NCBI GenBank assembly: GCA_023418255.1
Contig: JAEZZZ010000152.1
Span: 1-33,133, forward strand
DNA length: 33,133 nucleotides
From: Bacteroidota bacterium
GTDB taxonomy: Bacteria > Bacteroidota > Bacteroidia > Bacteroidales > Dysgonomonadaceae
Direction of reading: 5' to 3'
The position numbers and the translations under genes were made by a program. A model generated the notes under the pieces. The model was given only the letters and a program-made list of their open reading frames with translations. It was not told the origin of the DNA and did not search any database. Shown here piece after piece: positions 8,768 to 18,364 of this stretch. How positions within the stretch are numbered: position 1 is the first letter of the stretch; every line of letters begins with the position of its first letter.

Positions 8768-10345
8768 TTAATTATAACCTTCTGTTTGTTTAAGTTCGGG
8801 ATCGGCATTTAAAACGCCTACATCTATCGGCCACAATAATTTATGAGCATCCTTTTGCTTAAGAATTGGTGCATCACTTTTATATGATAATCCATTTTGA
8901 AATGCAAGAGATTTACCTTCTTTGCTGTCTTTTAATCGAACAATATCGAACCAGCGTCTCCCTTCATTTACAAACTCTTTGTCTCGTTCACGTAATATAG
9001 CGATTTCATTTGTCTTGAAATCAGCATTTATATAGCCATGAGTGGTTTGCTTCCATTCATTCCCGTATGCACGTTTTCTTATCATATTAATATACTTTGC
9101 GACATCGCCCCCTTCCATATTGGCAACTTCGGCTAACATTAGAACAACATCTGCATAGCGATACAAAGCTTCGTCTCCCGTGTATACTCGTTTGCCGGAA
9201 GAATTAATTTCACCTAAGTTCTTTTTTAAGACAGTGCCTTTTAAGGTCATGTCATTATTGTAGAATTCTAAGAATGTGGCATCACGACGACTATCTTCAG
9301 CATCAAAAACTTTCCATAAAGCGGGTTCATACTCGTTTCTATGCCATCCTGCGCCCCTTAACTCTAGTGTGTCCGAAACGATTAGCTTGCCATCACGCCC
9401 ATATACCGTATTCACAAAATTACCATTCGGGTCGGCATAAACGAATTCTCCTGCTGAATTTCCTGCTTCACCATCCTCATATCGAATTGCCATGATAAAT
9501 TCTTTATTACCCTTATTGCTTACATCAAAAATCTGTGTGAATTTTTCACACAACCCAAAGCGAGCATCGCTATAAATTGAATTTAAAAATGATTTTGCTT
9601 TTGACAAATCGGAAGGCGTAGGTGTCTGATCTCCTGTTGTGACCTTAGCCGACCACAAATACACTTCCGCAGCAAGCATCGTTGTGGCTGATTTCGACCA
9701 GTAAGAACGACGTCCTTTTATCGTTTCATTATTTCCAAAATAGTGAAGAGATTTATCAATATCGCTTTTTATAAAATCCATTATTTCTTTGGGTGTAGCA
9801 CGAGGGGTATATAAATCTTCAGCCTCTACTTGTCCATCCAATACTTTTACACGTTCAATTTTAGGAACACCTCCATACGTTCTGTAAAGATAAAAATAGT
9901 ATAGTGCACGAATTCCGTAAACTTGTCCAAGCATATAATCAATTTGTGATTTCTCACTTTTGTGTAATTCAGAATCTTCTACGTTTTGAATAAATAAATT
10001 GCAATCGAATATTGGAGCATACAATCCTGCCCAGTTTGAAATTCCCGGATTATCTTTATTTATATTATTTTCTTTTATTCTGTCATAATTGATAGATGTA
10101 ACAAGTGATGAGGTTCCGGATTTACTTGAACCACCTCGAGCTTCACCCAAAATGTATTGAAGTGTAAAGCTTGTACTTCGCAGGCGATTATGCAGGCCAT
10201 TTACATACGTTTCTGCATGAGCCACATTTTTCCAATAATTACCACTTCCATAATAATCGATGGGTGCAAGTTCAAGATCGCAGGCGGCAAAGAATAAAAG
10301 ATTAATTCCCGCGATTAGTATTATTATAGATTTTATATTTTTCAT
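8768..10345 (-). CDS. SusD-like glycan-binding lipoprotein (probable NanU equivalent)
   Basis: 525 residues. Lipoprotein signal with lipobox AAC (Cys22), followed by acidic residues (CDLEL), as expected for surface export in Bacteroidota. The N-terminal LAPIDYYGSGNYWKNVAHAETYVNG region, the TPR-like helices (MLGQVYGIRALYYFYLYRTYGGVP, about 137-160) and the C-terminal helix block LRERDKEFVNEGRRWFDIVRL are SusD/RagB hallmarks. It would sit as a lid on the SusC channel encoded 20 bp upstream and capture the glycan. Because sialate genes follow directly, the pair is a candidate NanO/NanU, but SusD ligand specificity cannot be read from sequence. Confidence 0.93.
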   Translation of the reverse strand: MKNIKSIIILIAGINLLFFAACDLELAPIDYYGSGNYWKNVAHAETYVNGLHNRLRSTSFTLQYILGEARGGSSKSGTSSLVTSINYDRIKENNINKDNPGISNWAGLYAPIFDCNLFIQNVEDSELHKSEKSQIDYMLGQVYGIRALYYFYLYRTYGGVPKIERVKVLDGQVEAEDLYTPRATPKEIMDFIKSDIDKSLHYFGNNETIKGRRSYWSKSATTMLAAEVYLWSAKVTTGDQTPTPSDLSKAKSFLNSIYSDARFGLCEKFTQIFDVSNKGNKEFIMAIRYEDGEAGNSAGEFVYADPNGNFVNTVYGRDGKLIVSDTLELRGAGWHRNEYEPALWKVFDAEDSRRDATFLEFYNNDMTLKGTVLKKNLGEINSSGKRVYTGDEALYRYADVVLMLAEVANMEGGDVAKYINMIRKRAYGNEWKQTTHGYINADFKTNEIAILRERDKEFVNEGRRWFDIVRLKDSKEGKSLAFQNGLSYKSDAPILKQKDAHKLLWPIDVGVLNADPELKQTEGYN

Positions 10346-10365
10346 CTTATTGTTTTTTTATAAAG

Positions 10366-13300
10366 TTAGAAAGTTACATTTAGAGTAAAGAGGACTGTTC
10401 TTGGAAGCGCATATCCCGAACCGGCAATTGCACTTGCTGTTTCCGGCATTGCGACTGATTTTGACTCTGTGAGATATCCTAGATTTTGTCCAGTAATTGA
10501 AAAACTTGCATTTTGCAAGTAAACCATTTCAACCCAATTTTGAGGCAACGTGTAGGTTAATGAAATCTCTCTAAATGATAGATAAGCAGCACTATGAGTA
10601 AACATCGATGAACGTCTGAAATAATTCGATTTTCCTAATTGATCTGCCCATAAATATTTTGGTAATGTTCCGTTGGGATTGTCTTCAGACCATGTATTCC
10701 ATACATCAGTCGTCATATTATATGAGCCTTGCATACATCCCAAAAACCATGGTGTTGTCTGATCATATATTTTATGTCCAAACGCAAAGTCCATCGCTGC
10801 AAAAAGTGAAAATCCTTTCCAGCTAAGAGATGTGTTAAAACCTCCTGTAACACGAGGCATCGTGTTGCCTATCTTCACTAAATCATATTGATCAATAACA
10901 CCATCGCCATTTACATCTTTCCATTTCACGTCTCCAGGTTGAATTGGTAATTTTTTTACTTTTGAGGCTCCTGTCTCGCCAACACCTTTGTCTGCATCGG
11001 GTAGTTCTTCCCATGATTTTTTTCCATACAATACACAAGCAGATTGTCCGCCACCTCTGTCTATTAGATAATCAGGAATTTCATCCCAACTCTTATAGAT
11101 TCCATCCGCTTGGAAAGCATATAAAACACCTGGTTCTTGTCCTTCTTGATAACCGCCTACCCAAATCTTCTCGTATGTTCCATCGGCTAATTTACGTCCT
11201 GTATATACTTGAAAGGCATTTTGTCTGTTTCTTTCTAATCCATTGCTTGGAAGTTCAACAATCGTATTTTTATTAATTGCAAAATTGAGACCGGCATTCC
11301 ATGTCCACTCTTTATTTTGGATAATTTTCGCATTAATATCGACCTCCAAACCTCTATTGCGAATTTTTCCATTATTTGTTAAAACAGAGGATATGCCTGA
11401 TGAGATTGGAAGACTTACGTTTGCATACTTATCTGAAGTTAGACGGTTATAATACGTGAAATTTGTATTCAATTTGTTTTGGAAAAAACTCAAATCTAAT
11501 CCAACTTCAAATGTACGTGATTTTTCCCATCTTAAATTTGGATTTGGGATTGTCGTGAGTCTATATCCTATGTTTCCATCGTAATTGGATGTTGTTGCAT
11601 ACGCTCCTTGTAAAGAGTAGTAGCCAATTTGATTTTTGTCAACCTTTCCATTGAGTCCAAAACTGGATCGAAGTTTAGCAAAAGAGATAATATGGGAATA
11701 GTTTTTCATAAATTCCTCTTTACTGAAAACCCATCCGGCAGATACTCCCGGAAATAATCCCCATCGGTTATTAACCAAACGCGAATATCCATCGTAGCGC
11801 ATAACCAAAGATAAAAGATATTTGCTTTGATAATCATAGTTTAATCTTCCAAAATAAGACATGATTCGTTCACGTGCATGAGACGTATCTATATCTCTTT
11901 TATTTTCTCCTTTATCTGTCAGACCTAAATCGGCAAAATCATCTGTTGCCGCACCTGAACCGGCCGCATAAAGATAGCGATAATATGAGTCATAATACTC
12001 CGTTCCTAACATCAAATCAATAAAATGATCCGGCGTCAATTGTCTTTTGTAATTTAAGATGGCATTATAAGTCTGATCAAACTTTCTGCTCCAAGACGAT
12101 GAAGAATGTCTATCTCTATTTATAACCATTGGCGTTCTATAATAGTCTTTATTGAAAGATTCACTCAAACTTTCCTCGTAATACCAACTTCCTGTTAATT
12201 TTAAAGACAAGTCCTTGACCGGTTTTATTGTAACAGATTGCGTCATAGTAAATTTATCCGACTGATTGTCTCTGTGAAATTTATCTAATTGAAATGCTTG
12301 ATTTCCATCTGACACATGATTACCCAACAAAAAATTGCCTTGCTCGTCTTTAAAACGTACTGTGGGTGGTGTTGAAAGTATCCTTCCAAAATAATTATAG
12401 TCTCCTCCTGATGAAGAACCCGGTAGTTTTTGCCAGTTTGCACGGGCAAAGTTCAAGCTAGAAGAACTTTTTAACCATTCACGAATATTGTAATCCCCAT
12501 TTATTATAAAAGAATATCGTTTATAAAAAGAACTTAAAGGCAGCCCTTCTGAATTATTGTATCCCAAACCTGCATAATAACCGCCTTTTTCGTTCCCTCC
12601 TGCAACACTTAAACTATAATCTTGTGTTAGTGCCGGGGTATTGAAATTGTAATCTCCGGGGTATGTGTCAGAAAAAATAAGTTCTTTCCCGGTCACAGGA
12701 TCAATCATTGTTTGCCATCCTTGGTCTAATAAGAAATGGTTTTCTTTGTTCAAATACATTGTACTATATATTGAAGCGGCATTATTTTTTAAAGGAGTTT
12801 TCCCATCGGTTTCGAAATAACGATTACCCGTTCCATATGGTGTTGCTGTACCTAATCCGTCAGCGGAAACGTAACCGACACCCTTGCCATCGGGACGTTG
12901 CCACATGTTAGACGAACGTGCGTAAGCAGTACGCATCCAATATAAATAATCACGAGCATTCGCAAACTCGTATGGATTATTTAAGTAATTTAGTCCTATT
13001 TTGGCCTTAAAACTAATTTGTGATGTGCCCGCTTTTCCTCGCTTTGTCGTAATTAGAATCACACCATCATTTGCACGTGCTCCGTAAATCGCGGTTGCTC
13101 CTGCGTCTTTCATAACCTGCAAATCTTCAATATCTTCAGGGTTAATATCCTGCATTCCGCTACGTATTTGTCCATCAACAATAATCAGTGGCGAACCACT
13201 TCCATTTAAGTTCGTTCCTCCACGTAAAACGATAACCGGAAGGTCGCCGGGATAACCAGAGGTGTTAGAGACACGTAAACCGGAAACTGCTCCGGATAAA

Positions 13301-13746
13301 GCTTGTGCCGGGCTTGTGTAGCCTCCAACAGTAAGTTTCTTATTGTCCACTTTGGCTATTGAGTTAGTCGTTTTTGCACGAGATTGCGCTCCCCCATATC
13401 CAGTAACCACAACTTCTTGAAGCAACTCACTATCTTCTTTCATCGTTATATTGATAATAGTCCTGCCCTTAACGGACACCTCTTGTGCCTTCATTCCAAT
13501 ATAGGTAAAGGAAATAATAGCATCGGCAGGCACGTCCTTAAGTTGATAATTACCATCAAAATCAGTGTTCATTCCATTTGTTGTACCTTTAACGACAACA
13601 TTAACCCCAATCAGTGGCTCATTTTGCGCATCCACCACTTTGCCTTTTACGGTAACAGTTTGCGCGAACATTGAGAAAGCACCAAGTAAAAGCAACGTGC
13701 TTAACATGATCTTTCTTGCAAAATTGCGTTTTTTGACTTTTTTCAT
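10366..13746 (-). CDS. SusC-like TonB-dependent outer membrane transporter (probable NanO equivalent)
   Basis: About 1126 residues from the chosen start. An in-frame ATG 48 bases earlier (13794) would add 16 residues without signal-peptide character, so I start at MKKVKKRNFARK, which opens a normal signal peptide ending at FAQ. Next come a carboxypeptidase-D-like regulatory domain (VKGKVVDAQNEPLIGVNVVV), a TonB-box-like EVVVTGYG, the plug with its VMKDAGATAIYGARANDGVI signature, and a 22-strand barrel ending in a typical aromatic terminus (TLNVTF). It imports oligosaccharide across the outer membrane using TonB energy, with the downstream SusD lipoprotein. A gap of about 140 bp separates it from the MFS gene, but I find no strong -7 element in that gap. 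Confidence 0.94.
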   Translation of the reverse strand: MKKVKKRNFARKIMLSTLLLLGAFSMFAQTVTVKGKVVDAQNEPLIGVNVVVKGTTNGMNTDFDGNYQLKDVPADAIISFTYIGMKAQEVSVKGRTIINITMKEDSELLQEVVVTGYGGAQSRAKTTNSIAKVDNKKLTVGGYTSPAQALSGAVSGLRVSNTSGYPGDLPVIVLRGGTNLNGSGSPLIIVDGQIRSGMQDINPEDIEDLQVMKDAGATAIYGARANDGVILITTKRGKAGTSQISFKAKIGLNYLNNPYEFANARDYLYWMRTAYARSSNMWQRPDGKGVGYVSADGLGTATPYGTGNRYFETDGKTPLKNNAASIYSTMYLNKENHFLLDQGWQTMIDPVTGKELIFSDTYPGDYNFNTPALTQDYSLSVAGGNEKGGYYAGLGYNNSEGLPLSSFYKRYSFIINGDYNIREWLKSSSSLNFARANWQKLPGSSSGGDYNYFGRILSTPPTVRFKDEQGNFLLGNHVSDGNQAFQLDKFHRDNQSDKFTMTQSVTIKPVKDLSLKLTGSWYYEESLSESFNKDYYRTPMVINRDRHSSSSWSRKFDQTYNAILNYKRQLTPDHFIDLMLGTEYYDSYYRYLYAAGSGAATDDFADLGLTDKGENKRDIDTSHARERIMSYFGRLNYDYQSKYLLSLVMRYDGYSRLVNNRWGLFPGVSAGWVFSKEEFMKNYSHIISFAKLRSSFGLNGKVDKNQIGYYSLQGAYATTSNYDGNIGYRLTTIPNPNLRWEKSRTFEVGLDLSFFQNKLNTNFTYYNRLTSDKYANVSLPISSGISSVLTNNGKIRNRGLEVDINAKIIQNKEWTWNAGLNFAINKNTIVELPSNGLERNRQNAFQVYTGRKLADGTYEKIWVGGYQEGQEPGVLYAFQADGIYKSWDEIPDYLIDRGGGQSACVLYGKKSWEELPDADKGVGETGASKVKKLPIQPGDVKWKDVNGDGVIDQYDLVKIGNTMPRVTGGFNTSLSWKGFSLFAAMDFAFGHKIYDQTTPWFLGCMQGSYNMTTDVWNTWSEDNPNGTLPKYLWADQLGKSNYFRRSSMFTHSAAYLSFREISLTYTLPQNWVEMVYLQNASFSITGQNLGYLTESKSVAMPETASAIAGSGYALPRTVLFTLNVTF

Positions 13747-13885
13747 CACTTTTTTATTTAGATTATTAAAATTAGGATTATTGATTTTATACATTGTTAT
13801 TTAGTCGATCCTTAAAAAGCACCTAAATAAACCTGGCCTGTGAAATTGAATATAAACCTCTTTTTTAATGTACTTCGACACCAAC
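13747..13885 (-). other. SusC upstream spacer
   Basis: 139 bases between the MFS stop and the chosen SusC start. The stretch is AT-rich with no TAnnTTTG match and no strong hairpin. It could be a transcript leader of a continuing operon or hold a promoter of a type I cannot recognise. I see nothing else in it. Confidence 0.35.
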
Positions 13886-15295
13886 TTATTTATCTTTTTT
13901 CTTTAACCAAAAACGCTCGATATCTTCCAATGATTTGCCGGCTGTTTCCGGCATTAATTTCCATACAATAAGCATATAGGGCAAACACATTAACGCGAAA
14001 ATAAAGAATGTTCCGGCAGGAGTCGCTTTTTCAAGTAACCATGGAGTCAGTTGTCCTATCAAGAATGTGCCTATCCATAAGGACAATCCTGCGGTGGACA
14101 TTGCCAACCCTCTAATTTTGGTTGGATACATTTCGGAAAGAAATACAAATATCACCGCGCTAATAGAGCCGGCGCAGAAAAAGATATAGGCGAGAAAACA
14201 GGCCAGCAAAAAAACACTCGACATGCCCCACGCTTCACTCTTTAAAAAATAAAGTCCAATAAGAAGCAGTGATACAATCATTCCGGTTACCCCTACATAT
14301 ACTAATTTTTTTCGTCCTACTTTATCAATAATTAGTAGAGCTAATATAGTTGTTCCCATATTTACTAACCCTATCAGTGCCTGGTAAAATAGCGAATCGC
14401 CACTTGATATACCGCTTGACTCGAAAATGGATGGACCGTAGTATAACACCGCATTTACCCCCATAAACTGTCCCAAAATGGCAATTGCGCAACCAATCAT
14501 TACGGCTCTGAATATACCGGGTGCAAAAAGCAATCTCCAATTAGAGTCTGTTTTATCTTGAAGCATTAATTTTGTTTCGTTTAATTGAAACGAAATAACG
14601 CTTTCTTGCGCATAGATACGCGATAAAATATTTTTCGCCTTGCTTTCTCTATTTTTTACAATAAGCCATCTCGGACTTTCAGGAATAAAGAATATCACTA
14701 CAAAAAAAAGCAGTGCCGGAAGTGTCTCAGCTCCTAACATTCCGCGCCACACTTCTGTGCTAAATATTTTTGTTAACAACGCGCTCGACGAGTTAAATTC
14801 GGTAGATACATCCAATAAATAGTAATTCATTAAATAAGCGCCCAAAAAGCCTACAGTTACAGCTAACTGATATAATGAGACCATGCGCCCTCGATGTGTC
14901 GCCGGTGAAACCTCGGATATGTAAAGTGGACACACAATGGATACGATACCTATGCCGACTCCTCCAATGATTCGATAAATCACCAATTGATCAAGATTGA
15001 AAGAAATGGCACACCCCATTGCTGAAGCTGAAAAGAGAACTGCTGAAAGAATCATTGTTTTTTTACGTCCGATTTTATCACTCAGTGCTCCGGCAAACAT
15101 CACGCCGACAATCGATCCAACTAAAGCGCAACCTACATACCATCCACTTTGCAACACAGTTAAATGGAATTGTGTGGTAACTTGCGATACAGTTCCGGAT
15201 ATTACGGCGGTATCGTATCCGAAAAGGAATCCCCCTAACGCCGCGACAAAGGAAAGAAATACGACATAGCTTATATTTTCTGTTTTACTGTTCAT
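13886..15295 (-). CDS. MFS sugar porter (sugar:H+ symporter)
   Basis: 469 residues, 12 predicted membrane spans. Sugar-porter family marks are clear: GYDTAVISG (26-34), the loop 2-3 motif DKIGRKK (73-79), a second copy DKVGRKK in the other half, PESPRWL (205-211) at the end of helix 6, and PETAGKSLEDIE near the C-terminus. It would import a monosaccharide through the inner membrane. It lies 12 bp after a DUF4434 gene and thus ends the block of unusual exported enzymes, so its substrate is probably the monosaccharide they release. Known Bacteroidota sialate transporters include MFS proteins (NanT), but this sequence is of the hexose/pentose porter type, and the sialate route here is better served by the SSS fusion. 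Confidence 0.9.
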   Translation of the reverse strand: MNSKTENISYVVFLSFVAALGGFLFGYDTAVISGTVSQVTTQFHLTVLQSGWYVGCALVGSIVGVMFAGALSDKIGRKKTMILSAVLFSASAMGCAISFNLDQLVIYRIIGGVGIGIVSIVCPLYISEVSPATHRGRMVSLYQLAVTVGFLGAYLMNYYLLDVSTEFNSSSALLTKIFSTEVWRGMLGAETLPALLFFVVIFFIPESPRWLIVKNRESKAKNILSRIYAQESVISFQLNETKLMLQDKTDSNWRLLFAPGIFRAVMIGCAIAILGQFMGVNAVLYYGPSIFESSGISSGDSLFYQALIGLVNMGTTILALLIIDKVGRKKLVYVGVTGMIVSLLLIGLYFLKSEAWGMSSVFLLACFLAYIFFCAGSISAVIFVFLSEMYPTKIRGLAMSTAGLSLWIGTFLIGQLTPWLLEKATPAGTFFIFALMCLPYMLIVWKLMPETAGKSLEDIERFWLKKKDK

Positions 15296-15307
15296 TATAT
15301 ATGTATT

Positions 15308-16429
15308 TTACAGATTAAAATATTCTTTATAACGGTCATATAAATATCCGGCTTGACTGTACGCGGATTGAGGACTCATAAAATGAGAGAACTCAAATGT
15401 GATGGCTTTATCATAGCTTGCGCGTTTTGCCGCTTCAAGTTTCAAGCGTAGCTTATCGAACTTGATGGGGAGGAATTTTATAGGCATGTCGCGGTCGAAT
15501 GATTCCGCGTTTGTCCAACATTGCATGCCATATTTATCGGCGAGTTTTTTATTTACTTCAAAAAATGCATCTAGCTCATCATAGTCTATGTGTCCATCTT
15601 GAAAAGCGCAAGCGTCAACTACCTCGTGAATTCCTGAAAATATTTCATTCCATTCTTTTTCATGCTGCTGCACAGACACGGCCTCTTCCTTTGTCAATTT
15701 ATCACCACTTGCCTGAACGGCTTTTTTTCCGTCAATCCATGGTGATATGAACGTTGGAAGCCCGCCGGAAACGTCCTTGCATTGCTTTCCCATTGTATAG
15801 AATGCCCCGATAGCACCTTTTGTAGCACGGCTGATTTCGCCACTGATGTACCACCCCTGAAAACTTTTATATTTTTCTCCATAATTTTTCCAAACCTCAT
15901 CAATAACATATTTGTTATCTTCTATCTCGTAAGACATATCACCCGTAGCCCAATAGTGCCCTGAATCGTACAGGCCAAAATAGAATTTCATCCCATATTT
16001 GTTGGCCAAACGCAAATACATGTCCAATAAGTCCACGGAAGGCATATAGCAACCTTTACGCAAAAGATATTTTGAGGGATAAGTGATAAATTTTTTATAT
16101 CCCGAACGAATCATAATCACTGTATCGATACCGATGGCTTTCATATATTGAAATTCTAAGTCCCATTCCGCTTCACCCCAATTTTGGTGTGGAATATCAT
16201 GACTTATTTCGTCCAAAAATGTGCCGGTTATTTTTAATCCGTTATTTTTAGGAACGATTAATTTACTTTGTAAACCGCTATCTTTTTTTATGTTTCCTGA
16301 AAACGGTCTTTTTTCCGCGTGTTGTTCTTTACCGGCATAAGCGGTAAGACCGGACGTAGCCGCTAAAGACGCGCTTGCCAAAGTGGCTTTTTTTATAAAA
16401 TCGCGTCGGTTATTTTTTTTTGAATACAT
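15308..16429 (-). CDS. DUF4434-type exported glycosidase-like protein (Tat signal)
   Basis: 373 residues. The N-terminus has a twin-arginine motif (NNRRDFIKKA, 6-15) and a hydrophobic stretch to about 31, suggesting Tat export. The body from about 66 (LKITGTFLDEI) reads as a DUF4434 TIM barrel: WDLEFQYMKAIGIDTVIMI, LLDMYLRLANKYGMKFYFGLY, GWYISGE (192-198) and CWTNAESFD (304-312). Glu198 and Glu309 fall where clan GH-A enzymes carry acid/base and nucleophile, after strands 4 and 7; this is inference. Activity and substrate are unknown. It lies 5 bp after the FAD oxidoreductase gene and 12 bp before the MFS gene. A second, diverged relative is at 22128-23189. Confidence 0.75.
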   Translation of the reverse strand: MYSKKNNRRDFIKKATLASASLAATSGLTAYAGKEQHAEKRPFSGNIKKDSGLQSKLIVPKNNGLKITGTFLDEISHDIPHQNWGEAEWDLEFQYMKAIGIDTVIMIRSGYKKFITYPSKYLLRKGCYMPSVDLLDMYLRLANKYGMKFYFGLYDSGHYWATGDMSYEIEDNKYVIDEVWKNYGEKYKSFQGWYISGEISRATKGAIGAFYTMGKQCKDVSGGLPTFISPWIDGKKAVQASGDKLTKEEAVSVQQHEKEWNEIFSGIHEVVDACAFQDGHIDYDELDAFFEVNKKLADKYGMQCWTNAESFDRDMPIKFLPIKFDKLRLKLEAAKRASYDKAITFEFSHFMSPQSAYSQAGYLYDRYKEYFNL

Positions 16430-16434
16430 ACCAA

Positions 16435-18321
16435 TTAGTTTTTAAAATGACCTTTTATGTTTATTTCTTTTTCAAACGGATTTAGGAATTGATCTATTAA
16501 CACCGCGGCTTCTGCGCGTGTCAATTGTCTATTGTCATTGTAATTCGGAAATCCAAACTTCGCATATATCATCTGAACCTTTTTATCTAATTCCCCATCA
16601 ATAGGCAGCTTTTCTTTTTCTGCAATTCCTTTTATTAAAGACAACATATCGCTCATCATGAGTGGTGTGTCTATCATTGGTATTCTGGCACTGGGATATA
16701 TATCTTGTATTCCTATTAGTTCAGACCAAAGGACTTTATCATTCGCCCTAAACCAAGTTTGATTTGCCCATCCCTCATTTTTTCCGACTCCTCTCAGAAT
16801 GCCTGTTACACCAATACGTTGCAAAGGTAAAAAAAGGATATCGTCTTTTTCAACATCCAAATAGGGCAAAAGATAAGAGCCTTGTGATAAAAGTATGCGC
16901 TGCACTTCACGTACGGCTATATTATCAACAGAAGTGTTCTGTTTTATGGATAGCGCGGCAAGAATCCCCGCGGCTTGTCCTATTTGCATCACAACCGGTT
17001 GTAAACGCGTAGCACCGTTTACAATATTAGACACTGAAATAGATTTTTCTGCCACAATCATTTCTTCCACATCTTTCGGAATCATAACACCTAATGGTAC
17101 TCCAAAAGAAGGGATGGAGTGAAAATGTAAACTAGGCAATTCTTCATAGTTGGGATATCTGTCATGATGGTGATCTACCGGATAATCGCCAACAGCGATT
17201 GATGTACGATAAAGTTTTTCCGGCTGATTGTATGGATCAGTTATATGATTAAGTGTAAATCGTACTAACCCGTGAATTCGAAGAGATTCTCGATGATAAG
17301 GAATAAAAGGCAACTTATCATCTGTTGGATATTCATCATCGGCAAGCCCAAGCGTATTCATGCCTAGCTCTTTCTGAACAAAATATAGGAAACAGAGTGT
17401 GTGGTTTTTAGCTTTTTTCAATGCTTCTACGCGCTCTTCTTCTGTTTTTGCTATTAGGTTAAGATAATAGTCATTCCCTTGAATCGGCCAGTTAATCATA
17501 TATTTATTATTCGGCAGTTTGCCATATGTCAACATTTTTTCTTTTGACCATAAAACACGTTTAGGATTTGGGGTTTCACAAAGAATATTTTCGCATGCAC
17601 ACGCGAATATAGCCGGATCATATCCTGCAGGTTTTTCAATAGTTACATCTTTTCCATAATCTTTTAAAATGGCCACATAAGTCAAGTCTTGTATTACATT
17701 ATTCTCCTTTTCCGGTGCTATATCTTCACCTGTACTCACCTTGCTCTCCATGCCAACGTCATATTTTACTCCACATGATAGGGCGACATCACCTAACTCA
17801 GTTGCATCAATAACAACTCTAGGATAAACAGTTCGCTTGCGTTGCGATGTTTTGTCTACTATTTCCACAATCCATTTTTTGTTTATTTTTTTTATCGACT
17901 TCAGTCGAGTGTTGAAATGAATTGTCAACTTCTTTTCCCGTTGAGCTATTTTTTTCAAAATCTTATTTCCCACAGATGGTTCAAACAAGACATTGCTTAC
18001 CCAGCCGGTATTAATAGCTTCACTACTCCCGTAATGGTTAACCAAAGAGTCTTTGAACTCTCCCCAAAACCCACTGGGTAAATTATAATTTCCATCTATC
18101 GCGGAGACTCCGGCACTTGTGAGCATTCCACCCAACCACTCTGATTCTTCTATTAGTAACGTAGAGACACCCATTCTGGCAGATGATATTGCGGCACTTA
18201 TACCACTTGTACTTCCCCCAACTATGAGTATGTCAGGTGAAATAGTATTCTCTTGACGATTATATGTGGCACAAGATGTAATAAGGATTACAAATAAAAA
18301 TATAAAAATGTTTTTTAACAT
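16435..18321 (-). CDS. FAD-dependent oxidoreductase lipoprotein
   Basis: About 628 residues from the chosen start. An upstream in-frame ATG at 18360, 4 bp after the SGNH gene, would add 13 residues; I prefer MLKNIFIFLFVILITSC because it gives a standard lipoprotein signal (Cys17). A Rossmann FAD motif follows at once (ILIVGGSTSGISAAISSARM, glycines about 35-40), then LGGMLTSAG, typical of the FAD_oxidored family (PF12831) found in polysaccharide loci and sometimes labelled xanthan-lyase-like. The C-terminus (RAEAAVLIDQFLN) resembles an SLH-like helical segment. It would oxidise a sugar or another periplasmic substrate; the substrate and electron acceptor are unknown. A flavoprotein exported through Sec must take up FAD in the periplasm, or use another route. 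Confidence 0.82.
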   Translation of the reverse strand: MLKNIFIFLFVILITSCATYNRQENTISPDILIVGGSTSGISAAISSARMGVSTLLIEESEWLGGMLTSAGVSAIDGNYNLPSGFWGEFKDSLVNHYGSSEAINTGWVSNVLFEPSVGNKILKKIAQREKKLTIHFNTRLKSIKKINKKWIVEIVDKTSQRKRTVYPRVVIDATELGDVALSCGVKYDVGMESKVSTGEDIAPEKENNVIQDLTYVAILKDYGKDVTIEKPAGYDPAIFACACENILCETPNPKRVLWSKEKMLTYGKLPNNKYMINWPIQGNDYYLNLIAKTEEERVEALKKAKNHTLCFLYFVQKELGMNTLGLADDEYPTDDKLPFIPYHRESLRIHGLVRFTLNHITDPYNQPEKLYRTSIAVGDYPVDHHHDRYPNYEELPSLHFHSIPSFGVPLGVMIPKDVEEMIVAEKSISVSNIVNGATRLQPVVMQIGQAAGILAALSIKQNTSVDNIAVREVQRILLSQGSYLLPYLDVEKDDILFLPLQRIGVTGILRGVGKNEGWANQTWFRANDKVLWSELIGIQDIYPSARIPMIDTPLMMSDMLSLIKGIAEKEKLPIDGELDKKVQMIYAKFGFPNYNDNRQLTRAEAAVLIDQFLNPFEKEINIKGHFKN

Positions 18322-18364
18322 GTTTGTTTTTTTTATTAAAGTAAAAGAACTCTGATTCATACTT

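Noticed and set aside
13747..13794. In-frame upstream start for the SusC gene adding 16 residues
   Set aside because: The extension is Asn-rich and has no signal-peptide character; the internal MKKVKK start opens a standard one.
13886..15295. MFS protein as the sialate transporter NanT
   Set aside because: Its motifs are those of hexose/pentose sugar porters, it belongs by spacing to the preceding enzyme block, and the NanM-SSS fusion is the better sialate importer.
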